From positions 17,795 to 81,794 of the forward strand of contig JAGHRV010000010.1 in the NCBI GenBank assembly GCA_018066175.1: a stretch of 64,000 bases of DNA. The letters run 5' to 3'. This document shows positions 19,296-27,583 of this stretch, one piece after another (within the stretch, counting starts at the first letter, position 1; every line of letters starts with the position of its first letter). The DNA comes from Candidatus Colicola equi (GTDB lineage: Bacteria; Bacteroidota; Bacteroidia; Bacteroidales; Paludibacteraceae). The notes below the pieces were generated by a model. That model made no database searches. It saw only the letters and a list, made by a program, of their open reading frames with translations, and had not been told where the DNA came from. The translations under genes were made by a program, and so were the position numbers.

Positions 19296-19994
19296 ATGCA
19301 GAAAAACATCCTATTTTTAGTTCCTTTTGTTCTTCTGGCCTGTACTCACCGTCCGTCCAAAGTAGAGATGATGCGTCAGCAAAAAGCCATACAAGATAGC
19401 ATTACTTATTGCAATGCCAAGCAGAACGTGATTTATTCCGACTCTATCTTGCATGCCCTCATTCCTCAAACGGACACATTGCTGCGCTCGTTTGTGTATA
19501 GCAAAGACGAAAAAGCAGAGGACCACGGGCACTATGTGCATAAACTGCTTCAAACAACGCGCAACGCAGAGCGTAATTTCATACAGGCGTACGTGATGGA
19601 TAATTATATGGTACGAGTGCAGTCCTATTATTATGGCGGGCATCAACACGGACAGTCGGCGGTGCGATTCAGTTGCGGAGAGGACTACGTAGAGGAAGAA
19701 GGCAGCAATCATGTTTTTAATGCAGAAGGTTGGCATGAGATACTGACTATAGAAGGAGAAGATGCGTTGCAGTTACTGAGTTTGATTAGCAATCACGTTA
19801 ATGACCGCATCTTGGTGACCAGCATCGGGAAGCAAGATATTCGCTATTACCTGTCTGAAAACGAACGCAAAGCGTTGCACCAAACATACCTGCTGGCTGT
19901 AGCAATGCGCAACATCAATACGTTAGAACGCGCTATCAATGTTTCCAATCGACAGATAGAAAAATACGAAAAAAAGCACGCAAAGGCAAAATAA
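19296..19994 (+). CDS. Hypothetical lipoprotein
   Basis: 232-aa exported lipoprotein. The signal MQKNILFLVPFVLLACTHRPS carries the lipobox LLAC. The middle (VRVQSYYYGGHQHGQSAVRF) is Tyr/His-rich; the C-terminal 60 residues are charged and helical. The layout is faintly like secreted DUF3298-type proteins, but I do not recognise a firm domain. The start at 19296 is chosen because it gives a lipoprotein signal and follows the -7 box; the longer frame from 19191 reads through the promoter. Confidence 0.72.
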   Translation: MQKNILFLVPFVLLACTHRPSKVEMMRQQKAIQDSITYCNAKQNVIYSDSILHALIPQTDTLLRSFVYSKDEKAEDHGHYVHKLLQTTRNAERNFIQAYVMDNYMVRVQSYYYGGHQHGQSAVRFSCGEDYVEEEGSNHVFNAEGWHEILTIEGEDALQLLSLISNHVNDRILVTSIGKQDIRYYLSENERKALHQTYLLAVAMRNINTLERAINVSNRQIEKYEKKHAKAK

Positions 19995-19995
19995 A

Positions 19996-20027
19996 TTTGC
20001 ATATTTCAAAAAAAAGCAGTAACTTTG
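19996..20027 (+). promoter_or_regulatory. Promoter of the SRPBCC-psd genes
   Basis: TTTG (19996-19999), 20-bp spacer, TAACTTTG (20020-20027). It lies just after the lipoprotein stop and about 20 bases before the SRPBCC start codon. Confidence 0.75.
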
Positions 20028-20047
20028 CCCCTTCAAATAAGATTATT

Positions 20048-20479
20048 ATGGCAGAAACAAAATACGAAAGTCAAATTTGCTCTATCCCCAATTCGGCGGA
20101 GAACGTATATCGGGTATTATCTAATTTAGATAATTTGAACCGCGTGAAGGATATGATTCCTCAGGACAAAGTGCAAGAATTAGAGGTGCACCCGGATAAT
20201 ATTCGGATGAAAGTAGATGGTTTGGGGCAGAAGATTACCATTCGTATTGAAGATACGATTGAGAATGACACGATTAAGTTTGGTACCGAAGGCATCCCGA
20301 TGCAAGCTAATTTTTGGATTCAGCTTAAGCAAGTTACTCCGACCGATACGCGCATTCGCCTGACCTTCAAGGCCGACCTGCCACTGATGTTTAAAATGAT
20401 GTTAGATAAGAAGATTCAACAAGGGCTGGATGATGCAGCTAAAATGTTAACCCAATTCCCATATAATCAATGGTTATGA
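20048..20479 (+). CDS. SRPBCC-family (START-like) protein
   Basis: 143-aa soluble protein with the helix-grip pattern of the polyketide cyclase/START-like superfamily: an N-terminal SIPNSAENVYRVLSNLDNL helix region, central strands (IRMKVDGLGQKITIRIED) and a long C-terminal helix (LDKKIQQGLDDAAKMLTQF). Such proteins bind hydrophobic ligands. The start at 20048 follows the promoter. Its stop overlaps the psd start, which suggests coupling to phospholipid synthesis; the ligand is unknown. Confidence 0.82.
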   Translation: MAETKYESQICSIPNSAENVYRVLSNLDNLNRVKDMIPQDKVQELEVHPDNIRMKVDGLGQKITIRIEDTIENDTIKFGTEGIPMQANFWIQLKQVTPTDTRIRLTFKADLPLMFKMMLDKKIQQGLDDAAKMLTQFPYNQWL

Positions 20480-21159
20480 AACGACAAAAGACACGTCATC
20501 GTCGCATCCATGCAGAAGGAAAACGCACCGTGCTCGGACTGGTGCTACTGCTATTTGTGATTAATGTACCTATGTACTTGTACGAGCCGCATTGGCTCTT
20601 TGCTATTACGTTAATACTCACGGCCTTGTTGCTCGTGTTTGTGACGTATTTCTTCCGCAACCCTATGCGTGAAGTGGAGATTTCCGATCCTAATTTCCTG
20701 TTGGCTCCTGCCGATGGCCGAGTGGTAGTCATTGAGCCGGTGATGGAGGATGAGGTTTTCCATGAGAAGCGGTTGCAAGTCAGTATTTTCATGTCCCCGC
20801 TTAACGTGCATGCCAACTGGTATCCTGTAGAGGGAAATATTATTCGTAGCGAGCATCAGAAGGGACGGCACTTGCAGGCTTGGCTGCCTAAGTCATCCAC
20901 CGAGAATGAGCGTTCCTTGGTGATTATTGAGACACCTCAAAAGACCCAAGTGGCCGTGCGTCAGATTGCCGGAGCCATGGCACGGCGTATTGTAACCTAT
21001 GCTAAAGTGGGCAAAGAAGCGCATCGCAACGAGCATCTGGGATTCATTAAATTAGGTTCGCGCGTAGATATGTACTTGCCTTTGGGCACCGAGATTTTTG
21101 TTACAGTAGGTGAGGCTGTACGTGGTAACGAAACCATCGTAGGCCGTCTTCCTGAGTAA
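20476..21159 (+). CDS. psd: Phosphatidylserine decarboxylase
   Basis: Makes phosphatidylethanolamine from phosphatidylserine at the inner membrane. The protein is the short (type II) form of about 227 aa. Two N-terminal membrane helices (residues 20-60) precede the catalytic part with LLAPADGRVVVIEP and HVNANWYP-like sequence (NVHANWYPVEG). The self-cleavage site is in FIKLGSRVDMYLP, where cleavage between Gly and Ser yields the pyruvoyl group. The start at 20476 gives an ATGA overlap with the previous stop; an in-frame ATG at 20470 is an alternative. It contrasts with the large PSD-like fusion at 41721-43844. Confidence 0.95.
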   Translation: MKRQKTRHRRIHAEGKRTVLGLVLLLFVINVPMYLYEPHWLFAITLILTALLLVFVTYFFRNPMREVEISDPNFLLAPADGRVVVIEPVMEDEVFHEKRLQVSIFMSPLNVHANWYPVEGNIIRSEHQKGRHLQAWLPKSSTENERSLVIIETPQKTQVAVRQIAGAMARRIVTYAKVGKEAHRNEHLGFIKLGSRVDMYLPLGTEIFVTVGEAVRGNETIVGRLPE

Positions 21160-21189
21160 ATCATTATAAATCACTAAACTAATACAATC

Positions 21190-22065
21190 ATGAACTTCAA
21201 CGAATTATTCGCAGCTTATCCGTTCACCATGTCGGACGCTGAAGTAGCAAGAGCTACAAAAGAGATTATTGACAACCATTTTGCAGAGAACAACAACCGC
21301 GAGGTTTGGATGGAGTGCTTGCATCAGATTGACCTGACTACACTGAACGGCGAAGATACCGTTGCCAAGGTAGAAGGTATGGCTAAGAAAGTGAGCGAGT
21401 TTGAAAAGAACTTCCCCGGTGTACCTAATGTAGCCGCTATGTGCGTTTACCCTGCATTAGCCGGTGTAGCTCGCAAGAACCTTCCTGCCGGTATCGGTGT
21501 AGCTTGCGTTAGCGCAGGTTTCCCTGCATCGCAGACTTTTATCGAAGTGAAAGTAGCCGAAACAGCTCTTGCTCTCAAGGCCGGTGCTACTGAAATTGAT
21601 ATTGTTATTTCTATTGGTAAGTTCCTTGAGGGACGTTATCAAGAGGTATTTGACGAGATTAGTGAAATCAAAGCTGCTTGCGGCGAGCATCATCTCAAGG
21701 TTATTTTGGAGACCGGAGCCCTCACTACGGCCGAGAATATCTGGAAAGCATCCATCATAGCTATGGCTGCCGGAGCGGACTTCATCAAGACTTCTACCGG
21801 TAAGATTAAAGTTAATGCTACTCCCGAAGCCACCTACGTAATGTGTCAAGCCATCAAGGCATGGAAGGCTAAAACAGGTGTTAAGGTTTGCTACAAACCT
21901 GCCGGAGGCGTTTCCACGACCGACGAAGCTGTTCAGCACTTCACGCTCGTTAAAGAGATTTTGGGTGAGGATTGGCTCAATAACCAAAGTTTCCGTTTCG
22001 GAGCCAGCCGCTTAGCTAATAACTTGCTTAGCAGCATCGTAGGAGCCGAGACCAAGTACTTCTAA
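21190..22065 (+). CDS. deoC: Deoxyribose-phosphate aldolase
   Basis: Cleaves 2-deoxyribose 5-phosphate to glyceraldehyde 3-phosphate and acetaldehyde in nucleoside catabolism. A TIM barrel of 291 aa; the catalytic Schiff-base Lys is in GADFIKTSTGKI, and the second active-site Lys in VKVCYKPAGGVST. The tract ATEIDIVISIGKFLEGRY is typical. It follows psd with a 30-base gap. Confidence 0.95.
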   Translation: MNFNELFAAYPFTMSDAEVARATKEIIDNHFAENNNREVWMECLHQIDLTTLNGEDTVAKVEGMAKKVSEFEKNFPGVPNVAAMCVYPALAGVARKNLPAGIGVACVSAGFPASQTFIEVKVAETALALKAGATEIDIVISIGKFLEGRYQEVFDEISEIKAACGEHHLKVILETGALTTAENIWKASIIAMAAGADFIKTSTGKIKVNATPEATYVMCQAIKAWKAKTGVKVCYKPAGGVSTTDEAVQHFTLVKEILGEDWLNNQSFRFGASRLANNLLSSIVGAETKYF

Positions 22066-22082
22066 ACCCAACACGTTAAACG

Positions 22083-22889
22083 ATGTTATACACTCAATGT
22101 ACATTTGCTATCGCCTTGCCGGATTGGCAACGTGCCTTGTTTGAGCAAGACCTGGCAGATGTAGGATTTGAGGCATTCTGCGAGACGGAGACCGATCAAG
22201 GTCCCGTCTCGTTAGCATATATACAAACGTCCCTCTTCCGTCGCGAAGCGATGGAGCAGGTAGTAGCGGCTTATCCCGGAGTTACGCTACTTAGCGCTGA
22301 AGACTGTCCCGATGATAACTGGAATCAGACCTGGGAGCAAGATCATCCTGAGTTCACGATTGACTTGCCCAACGGTCAGGTGCTGATTCAATCGCATTGC
22401 GCCTTTGGAGCTGGTTATCACGAAACTACCTCTATGCTCATTCAAGCGCTCATTCAGCACCATACCCCACACACCATACTGGATAACGGCTGTGGCACAG
22501 GTATCTTAGGTATCGTGGCAGCTAAATTAGGTGCCCAACATATCACCATGGTGGATATAGACGACAAGAGTGTATCGTGCGCCCTGGAAAACTGCCAAAG
22601 AAACAACCTCCCCCCTTCCTCCTATTCTATTCAATTAGGTTCAACTCCTCCTGAAGGCAAGTATGACCTTATTTTAAGTAATATCCATAAGAACGTGCTA
22701 ATCGCCCAAATGCCCCTTTATGCCCGATTATTAAATCCTGACGGACAAGTGTGGCTGAGCGGCTTTTATGCATCCGATGTTCCAGACTTGCTAACTGCTG
22801 CACAAGCGGCAGGTATGCACCAAATCACCATGCATCAATCCGGAGACTGGTGCATGCTACAATTGACAATAAATACAAATAAAATATGA
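22083..22889 (+). CDS. prmA: Ribosomal protein L11 methyltransferase
   Basis: SAM-dependent enzyme methylating ribosomal protein L11. The motif ILDNGCGTGILGIVAAKLGA (near residue 140) is the SAM site, and LILSNIHKNVLI is the motif IV equivalent. Length 268 aa. Its stop overlaps the start of the next gene by four bases (ATGA). Confidence 0.92.
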   Translation: MLYTQCTFAIALPDWQRALFEQDLADVGFEAFCETETDQGPVSLAYIQTSLFRREAMEQVVAAYPGVTLLSAEDCPDDNWNQTWEQDHPEFTIDLPNGQVLIQSHCAFGAGYHETTSMLIQALIQHHTPHTILDNGCGTGILGIVAAKLGAQHITMVDIDDKSVSCALENCQRNNLPPSSYSIQLGSTPPEGKYDLILSNIHKNVLIAQMPLYARLLNPDGQVWLSGFYASDVPDLLTAAQAAGMHQITMHQSGDWCMLQLTINTNKI

Positions 22890-25117
22890 ACAAAATCATT
22901 TCTAAGCGTTTCTTTTCCGACAATGTAGCCGAGATAGTAGTTGAGGCGCCTCTCATTGCACGCAGTCGTAAAGCGGGTCATTTTGTCATTATCCGCGTAG
23001 ATGCCCATTCCGAACGGATGCCCTTGACGATTAGTGCCGCCGATACTGACAAAGGCACAATTACCTTGGTTGTTCAGCGCATTGGTGTTTCGTCCACTAA
23101 ACTATGTGCTATGGAGCCGGGGCAATTCCTGCAGGACGTAGTAGGTCCTTTGGGCAAGGCCACTCATATTGAGAACTTCGGCACCGTGGTTTGTGCATGT
23201 GGCGGCGTAGGTGCAGCACCGATGTTACCCATTGCTGAAGCGCTTAAGAAAGCCGGCAATCGCGTGATTACCGTATTAGCGGCTCGCAATAAAGACTTAA
23301 TCATTCTCAAGGATGAACTATCCCAATGGTCAGACGAAGTGATTGTGATGACGGATGACGGTAGTATGGGGCAGCAAGGTGTTGTTACCGTTGGTGTGGA
23401 ACAAGTCATCCTTCGCGAACCGGTAGATAAATGTATCACGATTGGTCCGGCTATTATGATGAAATTCGTGAGTCTGACTACTAAGAAATACAATATCCCA
23501 ACGGATGCCAGTCTCAACACTATCATGGTGGATGGCACAGGTATGTGCGGAGCGTGTCGTGTATCGATTGACGGACAAACCAAGTTCGTATGTGTAGATG
23601 GACCTGAGTTTGATGCACACCAAGTAGATTGGGATGAGATGATGACACGTATGCGTTCATACAAGCCCGAAGAGGCTATTGCTATGGACCAGTACCAACA
23701 TATCCAGCATCCGCTTACCGCCAAAGAACGTGTGGCTATTCCGCGTGTTAAGATGAATGAGTTACCGCCACAGGTACGCATCCAGAGCCTGCATGCCGAA
23801 GTGAACCAAGGTCTGACCATGGAGCAAGCTCTTACGGAAGCTCATCGCTGCCTGAACTGCCCCAAACCCACCTGCGTGGAAGGATGCCCGGTGAATATCC
23901 AAATTCCTGCCTTCATCAAGAAAGTGGAGCAAGGCGACATCAACGGAGCGGCTGCTGTGATTGCACAGAGTTCAACGCTGCCTGCCGTCTGCGGTCGTGT
24001 ATGTCCGCAAGAGAAGCAATGCGAGAGCCGCTGTATCCATCATAAGATGGGACACGAACCGGTTGCAATTGGATACCTCGAGCGTTTTGTAGCTGATAAT
24101 GGAAAGATAGAAAATAATACTCATTGGAGTGCTCTAAGCACCGAGAACGAGACCAAGATAGCCGTAGTGGGTAGCGGTCCTGCAGGATTGGCTTTTGCCG
24201 GAGATATGGCTAAGTACGGCTATGCCGTCACAGTCTTTGAAGCATTGCATGAGATAGGAGGCGTACTTAAATACGGCATTCCGGAGTTCCGTTTGCCTAA
24301 TCGCATCGTAGATAAAGAGATTGCCGGACTTAGGCAGTTAGGCGTCACCTTCCAAACCGACACGATTATTGGCAAGACACTCACTATCGATGACCTCAAA
24401 GAGCAAGGCTTTGCTGCTATCTTTGTGGGGTCAGGAGCCGGTCTGCCACGATTCATGAACATCCCCGGCGAGAACCTAAATGGAGTGATGAGTTGCAATG
24501 AATACCTCACGCGCGTCAACCTGATGGATGCCAGCAATGCACATACCGATACACCTCTGCTATATGGTCAGAACGTAGCCGTCATTGGAGGAGGCAACAC
24601 CGCCATGGATGCTGTGCGCACTGCCAAACGCTTGGGTGCTGAACATGCCATGATTATCTATCGTCGCAGCGAAGACGAGATGCCGGCCCGCATTGAGGAA
24701 GTGCGTCACGCCAAAGAGGAAGGCATTGAGTTCATGACCCTGCATAATCCTCTTGAGTACCACGCCGACGAAAACGGACGCGTTAAGGAAGCTGTGCTGC
24801 AAGTGATGGAATTAGGAGAACCGGACGAAAGCGGCCGTCGCAGTCCCGTAGCCATTGAAGGCAAGACTATTACCATTCCGGTGGACCTGGTTATCGTAAG
24901 TGTGGGTGTTAGCCCCAACCCACTGATTCCCCATTCCGTGAGCGGACTTGAGATTAGTCGCAAAGGCACCATCGTTGTGGGTGATGATACGATGCAGAGT
25001 TCTATACCCACTCTATTCGCCGGAGGCGATATAGTGCGCGGCGGAGCTACCGTCATCCTGGCTATGAGTGACGGACGCAAGGCTGCTAAGGCCATGCATG
25101 AGTATTTGCAAAAGTAA
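22886..25117 (+). CDS. NfnAB-type fusion: ferredoxin-NAD(P)+ reductase with GltD-like dehydrogenase
   Basis: 743-aa fusion of two electron-transfer subunits. Residues 1-260 are a PyrK/NfnA-like FAD and NAD-binding module ending in a 2Fe-2S Cys cluster (GTGMCGACRVSI...FVCVDG). From about 300 a GltD/NfnB-like part follows. It has two Cys clusters for 4Fe-4S centres (CLNCPKPTCVEGCP and CGRVCPQEKQCESRC), an FAD loop GSGPAGLAFAG and an NAD(P) loop GGGNTAMDAVRTAKRLGA. Databases often name this a dihydroorotate dehydrogenase B/glutamate synthase fusion; NADH-dependent ferredoxin:NADP oxidoreduction is the better guess. The stop directly abuts the stop of the convergent serpin gene. Confidence 0.9.
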   Translation: MNKIISKRFFSDNVAEIVVEAPLIARSRKAGHFVIIRVDAHSERMPLTISAADTDKGTITLVVQRIGVSSTKLCAMEPGQFLQDVVGPLGKATHIENFGTVVCACGGVGAAPMLPIAEALKKAGNRVITVLAARNKDLIILKDELSQWSDEVIVMTDDGSMGQQGVVTVGVEQVILREPVDKCITIGPAIMMKFVSLTTKKYNIPTDASLNTIMVDGTGMCGACRVSIDGQTKFVCVDGPEFDAHQVDWDEMMTRMRSYKPEEAIAMDQYQHIQHPLTAKERVAIPRVKMNELPPQVRIQSLHAEVNQGLTMEQALTEAHRCLNCPKPTCVEGCPVNIQIPAFIKKVEQGDINGAAAVIAQSSTLPAVCGRVCPQEKQCESRCIHHKMGHEPVAIGYLERFVADNGKIENNTHWSALSTENETKIAVVGSGPAGLAFAGDMAKYGYAVTVFEALHEIGGVLKYGIPEFRLPNRIVDKEIAGLRQLGVTFQTDTIIGKTLTIDDLKEQGFAAIFVGSGAGLPRFMNIPGENLNGVMSCNEYLTRVNLMDASNAHTDTPLLYGQNVAVIGGGNTAMDAVRTAKRLGAEHAMIIYRRSEDEMPARIEEVRHAKEEGIEFMTLHNPLEYHADENGRVKEAVLQVMELGEPDESGRRSPVAIEGKTITIPVDLVIVSVGVSPNPLIPHSVSGLEISRKGTIVVGDDTMQSSIPTLFAGGDIVRGGATVILAMSDGRKAAKAMHEYLQK

Positions 25118-26185
25118 TTACAGCGTATTGATTACGCCATAGAATAAGATACGGTTCGTTTCCGTTTCACGAATCAGCAGCAAGAACGGACGGTTGATGT
25201 TCATCTCGTAGATTTTCTCCTGCATAGGACGCGCCGACATAGCCATCATAACCGATGTCACTGCTGCAGCCTCAGTACCTTCTTCGTCAATAGCGAGGAA
25301 GGTATTTTGTTTAACCATACCAATAAAGAGTGGCGAAGCCGAGATACGCGAAAAATCAGCTTTGGAGGAGAAACAGGTAGATAAGCCCATCTCGCCCAGA
25401 TAGTCATTCAGCACCTTCTCGTACTCTAGTTTAACCTTAGGTAAGGTGAGGCGCACCTTGCATGATTCAGCTGCCGTCAGATCTATATTAGGCACCTCGT
25501 TGATGACATCAGCCACCGACTTACCTTGTGCGGGTAATATGATATCCATGCAATAAGGACTGGTATAGTCCAGACGAATAGCCTGCATCTTGCGATTCTC
25601 TATATAAGCGAAATGGTTCGTTTGATGCATCATATCTACTTTATGTTCTCCCTTAGCGCCATAGAACGTCTCTTGCTTTGTATTTTGGCTCTTAAAGGGA
25701 TGTTGCCACTGTGCCTTAAAATACAAGGCATTCGTCAGCATCATCGGTAAACGAATCGGGTCCTCTACGATTTTGTTAATCTTACCATTGGTCTTGGACG
25801 AAGCCCATCCATTCACTTTTTGAGCTAAGATAGGACCGGCATAGACTTCTGCATCTTGGTTAGCCTGCAAATAAGCCGGATAGACTTGTACACCCTCGTT
25901 AATCCAGATAGCCGAAGCCACTTTAAGGAAGTCAGTCGAGGCGACATGAACGGCAGGAACAACGGCCTGCAGTTCCTTCAGCGTCTGCGCTCCTGCTCCG
26001 GGAGTGAGCATATTCAGTGCCATCGCTACAGAAGTAGGACTCAGGAAAGCATTCGTGCCTTCGGATACGCTCTGCTTCATCATGGAATAAGCAAAACTAT
26101 CTTCACTGGCCACACTCGAAGCGACTTGCTTGGTTTGACAACTCATCATCATAACTGGTAATAAGAATAATACGGCTTTTTTCAT
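25118..26185 (-). CDS. Secreted serpin (serine/cysteine protease inhibitor), lipoprotein
   Basis: 355-aa serpin. The signal ends in the lipobox MMMSC. The breach/hinge is canonical: DEEGTEAAAVTSVMM gives P17-P9 EEGTEAAAV, small residues needed for loop insertion, so an inhibitory serpin is expected. By hinge spacing P1 is Ser or the preceding Met (AMSARP). C-terminal NRPFLLLIRE is the family signature. The start at 26185 gives the signal peptide; the longer frame does not. Bacteroidales serpins are thought to protect against host or neighbour proteases. Confidence 0.93.
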   Translation of the reverse strand: MKKAVLFLLPVMMMSCQTKQVASSVASEDSFAYSMMKQSVSEGTNAFLSPTSVAMALNMLTPGAGAQTLKELQAVVPAVHVASTDFLKVASAIWINEGVQVYPAYLQANQDAEVYAGPILAQKVNGWASSKTNGKINKIVEDPIRLPMMLTNALYFKAQWQHPFKSQNTKQETFYGAKGEHKVDMMHQTNHFAYIENRKMQAIRLDYTSPYCMDIILPAQGKSVADVINEVPNIDLTAAESCKVRLTLPKVKLEYEKVLNDYLGEMGLSTCFSSKADFSRISASPLFIGMVKQNTFLAIDEEGTEAAAVTSVMMAMSARPMQEKIYEMNINRPFLLLIRETETNRILFYGVINTL

Positions 26186-26214
26186 ACTATATAATATAAA
26201 TAATGATACAATGC

Positions 26215-26246
26215 AAAAAGGCTCCCCGCGCACGAAGAGCCCTTTT
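26215..26246 (-). terminator. Intrinsic terminator after rpsO
   Basis: On the minus strand AAAAGGGCTC (26237-26246) pairs with GAGCCTTTTT (26215-26224), nine of ten, with a 12-base loop and a following T run. It lies 10 bases after the rpsO stop. Confidence 0.8.
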
Positions 26247-26256
26247 CTGAAGTTGA

Positions 26257-26526
26257 TTACTTACGAATACCCAAATCCTTAATGATGGCACGGTAGCGCT
26301 CAATATTCGTAGCCTTCAAGTAATCCAGCAAACGACGGCGTTTACCAACCAAAGCAGTCAAAGCACGCTCGGTACCGAAGTCCTTGCGGTTAGCTTTTAA
26401 GTGCTCAGTAAGGTGGTTAATACGGAAGGTGAACAATGCGATTTGGCTCTCAGCCGAACCCGTGTTCTTAGCATCTTTGCCATATTGCGCAAAGATCTCA
26501 ACTTTTTTCTCAGAAGTCAAATACAT
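26257..26526 (-). CDS. rpsO: 30S ribosomal protein S15
   Basis: 89-aa 16S rRNA-binding protein. The family core GSAESQIALFTFRINHLTEHLK and LVGKRRRLLDYLK is intact. The start at 26526 (MYLTSEKKVE) gives the standard length; the frame upstream reads into the leader. A promoter at 26632-26663 and the terminator at 26215-26246 make it a single-gene unit, with a leader of about 100 bases that could hold autoregulation, as known for rpsO elsewhere. Confidence 0.96.
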   Translation of the reverse strand: MYLTSEKKVEIFAQYGKDAKNTGSAESQIALFTFRINHLTEHLKANRKDFGTERALTALVGKRRRLLDYLKATNIERYRAIIKDLGIRK

Positions 26527-26631
26527 GACGTTAAGTATTATTTGGTTAAACAATTACGGCTGATGCAATATCCTAAGATGAGAACATCGCCGCATCTATA
26601 GCTTCCAACCACAAATTGGGTGATTGGACTG

Positions 26632-26663
26632 CAAAATTACAACTTAATTCGCATATATGCAAA
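26632..26663 (-). promoter_or_regulatory. Promoter of rpsO
   Basis: Minus-strand TTTG (26660-26663), 20-bp spacer, TAATTTTG (26632-26639), with the shared ATATATGCAAA context at the -33 element. Confidence 0.8.
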
Positions 26664-26701
26664 TTTTTTGGGTAAAAAATGACTTTTTAGCCCTTTATTG
26701 C

Positions 26702-27583
26702 TCATTTTTTAAGAGCAAAGGGGAACGATCCGCATAGATTTCCGTCAATAAAGAAGTCCGCAGTATAATCACCTTGAATCAGATCGTCATCGATAGTCCA
26801 GTACATTGTTCCTGTGTATTCCTCACCCATATATTCAACCGTTTGGCTGACCGAATAAGGCACTTGTCCATTCTCGTATTCAAACGTCACCGGCTGTTTT
26901 TGCATCACTTCGCCATCCACGCCCCGCAACACCATATAGACTGTCTTATTACCCGGTTCGCAGGTGATGTTCTTTTGGATGGTATAGTGGAATTCCAATT
27001 TAGTTACTTGGCTAATGAACGAGGTTTTGCGGTTATGCTTATTCAACATAACACATTCAAAATCGGAAATCTCTAACATCGAAGCACGCGTCACTACTTG
27101 CGTGAGTTGATTATTAGCATTGGATAACTGTTCGTTAGCCTGAGTCATCTCCTCGTTCTTACGTCTATACTCGGTGTTCTCCACTACAAGCCGTTTATTG
27201 GTTTGGTGCAGCGAATCAATCTGATGCACATACGTCACCATCACTGAACGCACCGTTGCCAATTCTTTCTTAAGAGCAGATATACGACGAGCATTGGTCA
27301 CTTTGGTGATACGCAACTCCTCTAATAAGTCTCGTACACGTTGTTGCTCTCGCGCTAGTTTATCTTGTAGCGAGTCATTTTGGATATCCAACTGCTGGTA
27401 TCCATCAAACTGGATGGCCAAGTCCTCATACTCATCTTGCAATGCTTCCTTCTCAAACTCCAGTTCCTCCACGATCTCCTGCATCTGGTTATGCTGATGT
27501 ACACTGAAGAACGCCAACGCAGCAATCACGATAATCACCACGATGGATATAAGGATAATGAGTATTTTGGTTTTTTTATTCAT
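26702..27583 (-). CDS. Inner-membrane-anchored coiled-coil protein
   Basis: 293 aa. An N-terminal membrane helix (residues 7-28) is followed by a coiled coil to about residue 165, with heptads such as QLSNANNQLTQVV. A C-terminal beta-rich domain of about 120 residues reads VYMVLRGVDGEVMQ...YTADFFIDGNLCGSFPF. The orientation suggests an extracytoplasmic coiled coil and sensor or binding domain. Its start overlaps the murF stop by four bases, so it belongs to the cell-wall operon. I do not recognise the family. Confidence 0.8.
   Translation of the reverse strand: MNKKTKILIILISIVVIIVIAALAFFSVHQHNQMQEIVEELEFEKEALQDEYEDLAIQFDGYQQLDIQNDSLQDKLAREQQRVRDLLEELRITKVTNARRISALKKELATVRSVMVTYVHQIDSLHQTNKRLVVENTEYRRKNEEMTQANEQLSNANNQLTQVVTRASMLEISDFECVMLNKHNRKTSFISQVTKLEFHYTIQKNITCEPGNKTVYMVLRGVDGEVMQKQPVTFEYENGQVPYSVSQTVEYMGEEYTGTMYWTIDDDLIQGDYTADFFIDGNLCGSFPFALKK

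Noticed and set aside
19317..19736. 139-codon ORF on the minus strand
   Set aside because: It is antisense to the lipoprotein gene, lacks a promoter and has no domain-like sequence.
23164..23820. 218-codon ORF on the minus strand
   Set aside because: Antisense to the flavoprotein fusion; no coherent domain and rich in residues typical of shadow frames.
26527..26631. Riboswitch in the rpsO leader
   Set aside because: I see no known aptamer pattern; S15 autoregulation is possible but not shown by the sequence.
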